DNA from: Cytidiella melzeri
Lineage: Eukaryota > Basidiomycota > Agaricomycetes > Polyporales > Irpicaceae
Assembly: GCA_022592445.1 (NCBI GenBank)
Contig: JABYQR010000208.1
Span: 17,998-81,997, forward strand
Direction of reading: 5' to 3'
DNA length: 64,000 nt
Position 1 is the stretch's first letter. Each line of letters begins with the position of its first letter. A model generated the notes under the pieces. The model was not told where the DNA came from and made no database searches. It was given only the letters and a program-made list of their open reading frames with translations. Positions 35,596 through 46,850 of this stretch are shown in pieces. The translations under genes and the position numbers were made by a program.

Positions 35596-38231
35596 TTACG
35601 CGTGGAACGCAATCTCCCACGTCCTCACACATCCATCCGCACCCGCACCCGCCAGCGTCGCGCCGTCGAGCCAGAAGACGGCGTTGACGCCACCAGCCGC
35701 GGCGTTTTTGATCGAGATGTTGCGCAGAGGGAACTTGACGCTCCAGACGTATACGTGGGTGTCGAGCGCGCTGGACGCGACGTGTTGACCGTCTGCGGTC
35801 CATGCGAGCGACAGGATGCGGCCGCTGTGGAAGGACCATCGGCCTGTAATCATCTAATGTGTATGTTATTTTCAGTCCAATGAATCTGCAATTAAGGCGA
35901 GATGATGCTGACCTTGCGATTTTTCACGTCGTAAAGCACGACCTTGCCGCTCGACTGAATGAAGATATCACGGCACGTAAGTATAGGAGCTTGAATTAGA
36001 GGGGGGTATATACGTACATCTCCAGCGACCAGGAGAGAGCCGTCAGGAGAGAACGCCAACGCGCTGATGCTCCCCTTGTTGTTCTCGAGCACTGCGACTT
36101 CTTTCAACGCCTTGCCGTCCCAGTCATGCAGATGGACCTTTTGATCCTAAGTGGCACACTCAAGTTAGGGTCCAGGGCGGGAGATGGTGTGGACGAACCT
36201 CCCCGCCAATAGCGACAACAGAACCAGAGGCAGCGACCGTGGTAGGCGCGTACTTGGGCTTGAGCTCGTGCACCTTTTGGTTGGATCGGATAGCCTCGAC
36301 GCGATCTGATTCCGCGAGGAAGACGGTGGAGTCTCCTGCGATAGCGAGCGATCTAGGCTGGCCCTCCGCAGAGTACGATGCTTGGCTGTCGATAAGATCA
36401 GTATCGTTTGCCGGTGTGAACATTCTCGCGTCCACGTACACAAAGCTGGAGCTCTCGGGCGAGATTTCGCGAAGCACGTCGTCGTATGCGGCTGAATACA
36501 ATCTGCCGTCTGAAGCCACGCCGAGCCCAGACACGAGACTCTTGTGGCCCTCTCCGCTAATGTACTCATAACCCGAATTTTCGAACGACAGCAGTCGGCC
36601 GTCGGCAACACCGGCGATGAATGTGCCTGTTCCTTGAGTAGGGACAGCAGCAGTGATAGCCTTTGAGGGACCCTGCGAGCCAGTTGATCAATATACCGGT
36701 GAGGATGCGTTATAACCTACTTTGAGGACACGAGCGGGCTTGTCACCGAGTCGCTTATCAAACACGTTGACGTCGCCGGACATGGACAGAGAAACAATGT
36801 CGTCTCCGTCGGTCCAGACGTTCCCGACCTGTTGACTCTCGATTGTTGATCCCACCGTCCAAGCGGTGATCGCCTTTTTCGATTCAGCGTCCCCTGCGAA
36901 AGGCACGGAGAACTCCATAAGCCTCGATGCACCGCTGCGACGAGCGACTACTTACACAGCTTGACTGTGCGGTCGGCTGCCGAGGTGACCAGAGACTTGT
37001 TGTCTGGACTCCAGCTGACGGCGTTCTTGATTCACATGAGCGCGGGTGGACATTGAGCGTGGGGGAGAAATACATACGATGGTACCGGAATGTGGACTGT
37101 CTTTTATTTCACCCCGCGTCTCGCCAGTCTTTCCGTCGTAGATGAATATTTTTGCGTCTGAACCGACACTGGCAAAGTGGTCGCCGGACGAGGCGTATTT
37201 GATATCTTGGACGAACTTGGTGTGGGTCTTGATGGCCTGCGGAACGGTTCGAATAACGTATCCGAGGATCACCGGAGGATTGACTGACCTTGTCGTATTT
37301 GAATGGAACCCCTGCGCGGTTCGTAGTTCGGTTCAGGACTAACAGGGAAGATGGAGGACATTGACGAACCGTGGTGGAATACGATCGTGCTGTCATCGCC
37401 AGCGGTTGCAGCGCGGAACGGTCGTTGGTGGCGGATGGCCACAGCGTTTACAACCTGTGTCAGGGTCGGTCGTGCGGTAGAGCAAGGCGGGAAGGGCAAG
37501 TTGCGCTACCTTGGAATGTCCGATGATCTCTCCCGTGGACGACCCGCTGTCCATCATGAACGCATGTCCGAACCTGTCCTCTACAAGTGAGCCGACGACA
37601 GGATGCAAGAGGCAGACCGAGAACTGACTTGTCACGACCGTCGCCGACGGCGATTATTCGTTTGCTCTCGCCGTCCCATGCGAGATCCTTTCTAAACCCC
37701 GCGCAAATATGAAGTGGTGCATGTCAGAAGCAGAAATATGACCCACATCCTGCCAGAGATAACTTTGTATTCTGCCTTGAGCGACTGGTCCTCCCCGGCG
37801 ATATCCCATATCCTAACTAGATGAATCACCGTGCAGGTTTTGTGGGATGTGATCTACCGCATTTGCGCACCTGTGCCGCTGATGTCTCCCGAGGCACAGT
37901 AGAACCCGGTGGGAGAGATCCTTGCCACTGTTGCGGTTTGAACGTGGCCGGCGTGTGCGATGACTGAGGATGGGTTCTAGCAGCAAATGGACGAGGAGCC
38001 GTTTAGATCAGAGTACGATTGCGGTCAAGGAGGTGATATGACCTTCAAATCGCGAATCTAACGGTCGTGGACGCGTCAAAGTTGGGTTCTAGGGTGGAGG
38101 AACGGGTGGCTTACGATAACGGTCCTTCCATTTGTGTAGACAATCTTGTCCCTGTGTGCGCTGAGCTTGGTGGACTCGCCGCGAGTGGTGGCTGGGTTGC
38201 AGGGGTACAGGTCGACGGTTTTGAAGGACAT
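35596..38231 (-). CDS. AIP1: Actin-interacting protein 1 (WD40 repeat, WDR1)
   Basis: Fifteen exons: 38231-38115, 38057-38043 (15 bp), 37976-37871, 37816-37747, 37691-37629, 37573-37510, 37454-37370, 37311-37289 (23 bp), 37236-37078, 37025-36956, 36893-36721, 36672-36199, 36146-36018, 35954-35913 and 35853-35596. They give 615 residues, the normal length for the family. WD40 strands repeat throughout: IRDLKNPSS, HAGHVQTATVARISPTGFY, DLAWDGESKRI, NAVSWSPDNKSLVTSAADRTVKLWD, SALAFSPDGSLLVAGD, SLAWTADGQHVASSALD, and the final GADGCVRTWEI. Aip1 forms two seven-bladed propellers and speeds cofilin-driven actin disassembly. Two donors read GTTCGT, otherwise standard. Confidence 0.94.
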
Positions 38232-38977
38232 GTTCGTTGGAATTATATAACATACAAAGTTGTTGTTGGAGGCCGACGCGATCAACTCGGCTGTTCCCGT
38301 GTCGTCATTCTGCACTTCCTTGCCAGATTCGTCGAGCGAGTCCTCCAACCACGATCATCAGCGCCTTTCTAGCTGCGAGATTCGCCCAACGTTGTACGTG
38401 TAACAGCCGACGAATCATGTACGTGATATTCATCTTTGCTGTCATTCCTGCACTGAAGGCTGCTCGACGCTCCCAGCTCTCCTCCGTGCTCCCGGTCATC
38501 ATATATTCCAGCATGCTTTTTGCCTCGGTAGAGCAGCGACTAAAAGCATCGCTGAATGCGCCAGAAGACGCCAAAGTGGTCGGGGACTGCAGCGCGCCGA
38601 CAGCGGTGCAAGACTGCGACGCACGGCGACTCTGGATGTCATCCGCAAGAGGGACGGTGGGAGGTGCAACGAACAGAGGGGTGCCGCTACTCGCTTCTCA
38701 CCCTCGTCTTCGCTCCAAGATGACTGGTTTCAGTATCAAATTCAGGTATATCTTCTATTTCAAGAACGTATCCTGTCTATTTAAATGTCTAACCAAGTTA
38801 TGTAACAGTTTCCGTTCCAACTTTCACAGGTAATACGTCAACCCTGTCGTCAGCGTCCCGACTTCAGATCGCCGGGCCCTGTCTCGCACTTCCCCATATA
38901 ATTCGCCTGCCCTTGCCACTCGTAGTGGTCACACCCAGGCTTCTCTCACCCATTCTCTCACCCCCACATTCACAACC
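38232..38977. other. Intergenic, divergent between AIP1 and a P450 gene
   Basis: About 745 bp. A TATAAT sequence at about 38896 lies 80 bp before the P450 start. On the minus strand, 38305-38700 stays open for roughly 115 codons with a helical-looking stretch (SWERRAAFSAGMTAKMNITYMIRR), but there is no start codon in frame after the last upstream stop and no family I recognise. Confidence 0.4.
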
Positions 38978-41215
38978 ATGACCTGTGTAATTCCTTCCCC
39001 ACCAGGCTACCCCCTTCTCGGCCATTCCATGTCGTTTGACCCGGATGTGCCCATACGAACCCTTCAGCAATGGGGTGACCAGCTCGGTGAAATATTCCAA
39101 CTCAGCTTCATCAGTTCGTGCTCATCAACAATCCTGAGACTGTGTGTGTTGCAAGCTAATCACATAACCCTCTTCTCTAGAGGGCCGAGCTATAGTCGTA
39201 AACACTTCCGAGCTCGTCAACGATTGCTCGAACGATAGAAAGTTCACAAAGAGTGTGAACGGACCCCTTTTGTACATTCGCGAACTGGGACGCGACGCTC
39301 TCTTCACTGTGCGCGTCATCTTCCACGTTTAATAGCCTACTGACTGAAGCATATTTACCAGGGAAAGAAATACGAGCCCAACTACGGTATAACACGTGAG
39401 AGTTCTTGTATGCGCTCCAATTCGTCACTAGCTGACCAAGGACGCTAGATCGAGTTCTTGCACCCAGGTTCAGCACGGCCGCTGTGCGCTCCATGTTCCC
39501 CGACATGGTCGACATAGCATCGCAGCTGGTGCTGAAATGGGAGCGGTCAGTAATTTCAATTCTTCGTTCTCAAGGACGAGTTGAACTCATTCCTACCAGA
39601 TTCGGCCCTAGACATCCTATTCACGCCGCAGAAGATTTCACACGGTTGTCCTTTGACACCCTCGCTCTATGCTCCATGTCATACCGGTAAGTTCGTGGCA
39701 CCAATTCATTCTTGCCGTCAAAACCTCACAGACTACCACGAATAGAATCAATTCGTTCTACAGGGTATGTTGAGACCTCTTGTGTCATCCTAGAGCATAG
39801 TCTTACTCCAGCGCTACACAGGAAGACAATCATCCCTTTGTCCAAGCCATGTCAGATTTCCTGGTTGAATGCTCCCAGCGTCCAAGGCGACCGGGCATGC
39901 TCAGCACTCTCATGACGGCAACCACGGCCAAATTTCAGCAAGACAAGGAATTCATGTTCGAGTTTGCCAAGAAGAGTAAGTTGCTAGAGTCGTCTGTAAC
40001 ACAAGCGTGTCGTGTTTACTAATTGCACCTGCCAGTCCTTGAAGAACGCAAGACGAATCCAATCGAGAATCATGACCTGTTGTATGCTATGCTCCACGAT
40101 AAAGATCCAAAGACAGGAGCGATGGTACCAGACGAGTGTATCGTCAGGAATGTGAGTCTTCTACTCGTTGTAGATTATGCAAGAGCACTCACCGAGAGGA
40201 ATATAGCTTATCACGTTCTTGGTAGCTGGTAAGCCTTCATTATAGCTATCGTTGAGCATACTGTCCACTAACGCGAGCACATCAGGTCATGAAACGACAG
40301 CAGGTACGTATCCCTGTCCATAGTGGTGTACACCAATACTCATCAGCACCGCCTTCCAGGATTCTTGAGTTTCGCCATCTACTACCTCATCCAGAACTCA
40401 GCGGTTTTGAGAAAAGCGCAAGCAGAGATAGATGACCTGATCGGTGACCAACAAGTGCAAGCGGACGATCTCAACCAACTCCCATACCTTACAGGTACAT
40501 GTGCACATCTTGGCTGCTGCACGCGCACATTGTACTAACGAGTCGTGTTTGTCGTACTAGCCATCATGCGAGAGACTCTTCGCCTCGGTCCTACTATCCC
40601 ATGGCGTCAAGTGAAGTGTAACGAAGATACGCTCATCGGAGGCGGCAAGTACTTTGTGCCCAAGGACCGCGTTGTCATTATCCATACCGAGAAAGCGCAA
40701 AGAGATCGTTCGGTGTATGGCGAGGATGTGAGTTACGCCGCACCTGATCGACATGTTGTCTATTCGCCACATCATGCCAACCTAAATGCTCTTTTACAGG
40801 CGGATGAATTTCGACCGGAGAGGATGTTGGGCGGCGGATACGAGGCACTCCCTGTACGTTTTACGCTCTTGTCATCGGCATAAGCGAACTCTACTGACGT
40901 ATGCCGAAAAAAAAAGCCCAACGCTTGGCAGCCATGGGGATTCGGGACTCGTTCATGCATAGTAAGACTTTTAGCCCCACCCCTGTCGGCAAAAAAAGAT
41001 CATAACTCACACGAACACATTTCTCCCATCCAATGTAGGGGCGAGCATTTGCTTGGCAGGAGGGTGCTCTCGCGCTCGTCATGGTCCTCCAAAAGTTTGA
41101 CTTTGAGATGGCGGACCCTGACTACGAGCTGGACATCAAGCAGACTCTCACCGTCAAGCCGAACAACTTTTTCATCCATGCCATCCCTCGTAAGAAATCG
41201 TCGCCCGTTCCCTGA
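38978..41215 (+). CDS. CYP505-like cytochrome P450 without fused reductase
   Basis: Fifteen exons: 38978-39113, 39181-39308, 39350-39395, 39449-39545, 39600-39686, 39746-39764 (19 bp), 39822-39975, 40036-40151, 40207-40228 (22 bp), 40286-40303 (18 bp), 40360-40494, 40561-40727, 40800-40853, 40917-40961 and 41039-41215. They give 466 residues. The start ([24 protein letters not shown]) and features such as [35 protein letters not shown] and [13 protein letters not shown] match the heme domain of self-sufficient fatty-acid hydroxylases (CYP505, P450-BM3). It has no membrane anchor. The ORF stops at KKSSPVP, where the linker to the FMN/FAD reductase would begin, and no reductase motif follows. 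The heme loop is [11 protein letters not shown], with Trp for the usual Phe. Confidence 0.85.
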
Positions 41216-41715
41216 GTTTCGACACGTTTTGTTTTTCGTCACAATGCGATGGCACGGACATCACGACCTAACATAGATGTATATACTCACTTCCATGCCG
41301 CGAGTGTTGCGTTTGATGTTTTGTTTCTTCACTCTGTACTAATTCTGTACCTAGATGTATTGCTACCGTAGATCAATGATTTTGTTATCCTTGATCAATT
41401 GCGGTCCTTGTCGCTACCTTGAGTTCGTCACAATGCTGCCCCCTCCCTTCCAAAGTCGTTGGAAACGTACACAAGGAATGCCATTCCAATTCAGTCTTGA
41501 TCTACGTACAGTCCCTCACAATTTGTGGGACATGCAAATTGCAAACAGATCCAAAACATACAAAATGTTAATTCTCAAAGTGACAATGAGATTGAACCAT
41601 GGTATACAACGTATAGTACATGGTATTTGTCCCTTTTTTCAGGAGTTCCGGTCATCGCGTACAAACCTATTACGCCTCATGCTTCCCCTCATCCAACATT
41701 TGTTCATGCCGCTGC
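41216..41715. other. Intergenic
   Basis: About 500 bp of P450 3' flank. I looked for a P450 reductase domain (FMN, FAD or NADPH motifs) and saw none. Confidence 0.5.
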
Positions 41716-42208
41716 TCACTCCTCGACACCTTCATCCCCAAACACCTCCGCCATCTGCCCCTTCGTCTCGGGGAAAGAAGAGAGAGATGACAACGTTGAG
41801 ACGGATATAAAGACGCTGTAATATCTCCAGCTGGATGTCCTCGAGCGCGAGGTTGGATACTTGGGAGAGAGGAGAATGTTGAAGAGCCAGTTGGAGCAGG
41901 TGGCGACTGCTGTGTGTAAGGTGCGAGTTACCCCCCAGAAGAAAGCAAGAAAGAACGGAAAGGAGGGAGGCTGAGACGGAGATGATGGGACCATGGATCG
42001 TGTCCTCATGGGGAAGACTTCACAACTACTGCCGCTTGAACAAGAACCGTGAGAATTCCTGTATGAAAGGTCTTGCAGCGACGACACGCACCGGTGAAAC
42101 TGGCAAGAATTGAATTCCAACAAGGAGCAGGAAATTGAGCACAAGCTGCAAACCAAAGCGCAAGTCTCCATCCTTTGTTGCCATCGAGGAACTTCCAGCC
42201 GTAGCCAA
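41716..42208 (-). pseudogene. Remnant of an MFS sugar transporter
   Basis: Pieces of a sugar/quinate transporter are in the right order but in different frames. FGLQLV and FLPVSP (middle of the protein, about 42169-42055) are followed with a large gap by EVFPMRTRSM (about 42021-41992), then VATCSNWLFNILLS (from 41907), SWRYYSVFI and FPETKGQMAEVFGDE (about 41775) ending on a stop. In intact family members about 200 residues separate the first and second piece. The frame change and the missing helices, plus no intron placement that restores the reading, indicate a decayed and internally deleted copy. A living gene with very unusual splicing is unlikely. Confidence 0.65.
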
Positions 42209-42725
42209 CCCAGACCTATCTGGTCAGTTGTGTTTTGTGTTGTACGTTCTTGGCTTATGACGTTGCAGAACAGAGGCAGCGGAAAAAAACATGCCTCCAT
42301 TGACAAGGTAGACACCTGTAAGTTTACCGTTCGATTGTAGTCCATGATGGATTTGTATGCCATCAGTTTTTCTTGGGGGAAGGAGAGTACCCAAGGTGTG
42401 ATGTCCAAAAAGCCGATGGGTCCGATGGTTTACGCACTGGAGAGCAGCATGAGCAAAGGGCAAAGTCAGCAGCATGTTCCGACCATACACCAGCAAGAAT
42501 CTAGCGAGATGTGAGGATTTTTGAACATATTGAGAGATACATGGTCGCCGGAGATCACAGTCAAGTACCGACGCCATAGCAATTTAGCTTTTATCCTGGT
42601 TTCACTCTTTCGTTAGTGTTTCTGGAGGGAAGTATACTGGGAGTAATTGTCTATGTTTCCCAAAAAACAAAAGTTGGGAATCCCGAAGTTAGTGCCTGCG
42701 GGATCTTCAACAAACCCAGATACAC
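42209..42725. other. Intergenic or further decayed transporter sequence
   Basis: About 520 bp upstream of the transporter remnant. Several short ORFs overlap on the minus strand without recognisable transporter motifs. Confidence 0.35.
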
Positions 42726-43766
42726 TCACTCATAGACACTCTTGTCTTCATCGCTCCACACAACGAATATGACGCAATCAAGCTATACCGTGAATGATCA
42801 GAGAACAGTCCTGCGTCGGACAGATGCATACTGACCTTCGAGCCGTTCTCGGTATCCAAAAACTGCCTCACCTCACGAATAGCGACGTGAGTGGCATCCT
42901 GTATAGGATACCCGTAGACACCTGTGGAGATGGAAGGGAATGCCTGGAGGGGAATGTCTAGATGAGACACAGCTCTTGCTCTTATATGAGACACAAACCG
43001 CATGCTTGAGCGAGTTCTCCACGGCCACTTCCAAGCTCCTTCTGTAGCACGATGCAAGCAAATCAGCGCACTTGTTAGCCTCGCTACTATCGTACACGGG
43101 CCCAACAGTGTGGATGACGTGTTTTCTAGAGAAAAATGATATTCAGCCCTGCAACGGACCGGTTTGAAGGCACATACATACGCTGGCAGATCGTAGCCTT
43201 TGGTTATCTTGGCATCGCCGGTAGCGCAGCCGCCTAGCGTTCGACCTAGAAGGCAGAGATTGGCGAAGGGAAAACAAAAAGGTTGAGAGGGACGACTAGC
43301 GTCAAGTTGAACATCGAATGAATGAGAGCGCGAGGCTACGCACATTCTGCAACCAGTTGTCGACCAGCTGCTCTGTGTATCGCACCGTCCACTGTGAGGT
43401 TACAACATTTGAGGGCACGATAGCATTGCAACGTGTCGGTCTACTGACCTCCACCTCCGCCTGAATGAGTCACGGCACGATCAGCGTGAGCATCAGCACA
43501 CAATATTAGACGTACCGAGAAGACTCCCGTTAGCTGCGTTGACTATGGCATCAACCTCTAGCTCGGTAATGGTACCCTGGCTGGGAAGCTTCAGCTGCTT
43601 TGGCCTGTGGAAAGAGGTATAATTCAGCGAATACTGACTACAGCGAGACGCGGTCGAGCAGGTCCCCAGAGCTCTTGTACTTTGCAGTTGCTGGCTGCGT
43701 GGGCACAATCTGGCCGGCCTTGTAGAGAGCACGCAAAGTAGGTATCTGTGACAACGAGAGTTTCAT
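42726..43766 (-). CDS. Macro-domain protein (ADP-ribosyl/O-acetyl-ADP-ribose hydrolase type)
   Basis: Exons 43766-43642, 43580-43516, 43460-43449 (12 bp), 43391-43344, 43245-43182, 43125-42999, 42943-42836 and 42782-42726 give 201 residues. The macro domain covers most of it: [27 protein letters not shown] (ligand loop), [44 protein letters not shown], and the last strand VIFVVWSDEDKSVYE. MacroD-type enzymes remove ADP-ribose from acidic residues or deacetylate O-acetyl-ADP-ribose. The 12-bp exon encodes the GGGG loop itself. The splice into exon 2 is the least certain; a shorter 37-bp intron is possible. It may connect functionally to the NAD-dependent sirtuin at 53697, which is inference. 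Confidence 0.88.
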
Positions 43767-44135
43767 GGGAGAGTTGTGGACTTGCAATAGGCGAGTCGAA
43801 GGTTCAGACAGGGCTGGCACGGAGGCTGCCGTGTAGATGGTAATCTCATTTTATTCATTACTAGACCTCGTTAGACTACTTGCTTCTGAGTCTCTCCTTC
43901 ATGTTGCTATTGTCTGTGCTGTGTAGACTGCATCTGCAGCTCGTGTCCAATGTAGGCGGCAGCAGAGTGTTACGGGAGGTGCGACATTGTTTTCTGCCGG
44001 CGGTCCTGTTTTGGCAGGAGTGCCTTGTTCCGCTCCAGGTATTTCCTCAGGCCGCAGCTTTTGGTCCACCTTGTACTTTCCTCTTATTACCCTCCTTTCC
44101 TCTCTACACTCTCTACACTCTCTCTATCTTCTCGC
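43767..44135. promoter_or_regulatory. Divergent promoter region, macro-domain gene and YANK kinase
   Basis: About 370 bp. The last 40 bases before the kinase ATG form a CT-rich tract with repeated CTCTACA units (about 44100-44130), typical of fungal core promoters or leaders. Confidence 0.5.
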
Positions 44136-45722
<1,587 letters not shown>

Positions 45723-46850
45723 CGTCTTCCTCCTCCTCCTCACTCGCTTGTGGTCATCTCGACAATTCAATTACTGATGCCACTACCACTCTCTTGCCAA
45801 CGGATGGCTAGACCGTACTCAACACTCCCTCAGTCTAATGATTTGTTCGTTGTGCTCAAGACTCACTCCGGACATTCCTTCTTTGTTCAGTCTTTCAATT
45901 ATCCTTTATATCAACTAACCAGTCGCGAGCCGGCTGGAACCATGGGGCATTTCGTCATAACTGTAACATACCACTACTTTCTCTTCTCGCCATCGGGACG
46001 CCTAGCGTTGTACTCCCTCCGCACGTACACTCTTGTTGGCCGAAGAGCCTTAATATGTACACCTACACTCGCACGTTTTGGATCCTACCGCATCGCATAT
46101 ATTGTTGCTAGTCGCTCCTGCATAACCTCTTGCTTTCTCCTACTATCTGTTCTTTGCATTCACAACTCGATGTTCCACCTCTCTCTACTCGCCGATCCAC
46201 TGCACGCATTGTAATTACCTACCTACGCACATGGATTTTGTTGTTCAATAGGCCGGCTTTTGTTGTTGTACTTGATACTTTTGGCTCCCAAATGACGAGA
46301 TATCGCACCGCGGCACATTTGGAATCATTACTCAGGAATGGCATCCTAATGTCCTTTACGGAAAAAGTACCGAAGTCAAGTTCCTAGTTCGTTGTCACAC
46401 ACTGTCAACCAGAACCTGTGGGCGAACAAGGGCGGGATTGTCCCGGACATGAAGACGTGATAACGATGCATATGCATTGTAATTGCCGCGGCAACAGCGT
46501 GACAATGGGGACAGACGTCCGTGATACCAACAAAACGAGAACAAGGAGCAGAAACATGATGCAAGACCGTACAGACCACAGATAAGCAAGAAAATCCTTG
46601 TTGGAATCATGATGATTCCACCAAAAGTCTGAGTCCGTGAGACGCAACGTGCGGCATTATTGAAGTGCGACAGGGTACAGAGATTACCCTCCTCTTCTGC
46701 ATGCTTATATCGTATCATGCCGAACCGTAGAATGCGTTCCCGTCTCGTTACGCATCCCCCGCGTCAGCATCAGAAGGAGGTTCTCAATACGCGCTTGACG
46801 TTCCTAGGGACAACAGGACAAGGGGTCAACTACATGCCATCAAAATTTCA
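45723..46850. other. Intergenic between convergent YANK kinase and YVC1
   Basis: About 1.1 kb of 3' flank. ORFs of up to about 150 codons occur near 45750-46214 and 46395-46718, but they look like chance reading frames and have no motifs. Confidence 0.5.

Noticed and set aside
38237..38833. 198-codon plus-strand ORF
   Set aside because: It runs through the AIP1 promoter with no motifs or splice logic and a composition unlike the real genes here.
28620..41215. P450-centred secondary-metabolite cluster
   Set aside because: The P450 genes are separated by housekeeping genes (RRG9, EGD1, AIP1) and no synthase gene is present.
45750..46214. 154-codon plus-strand ORF after the YANK kinase
   Set aside because: Lies in the 3' flank, starts without context and shows no domain; most likely chance.
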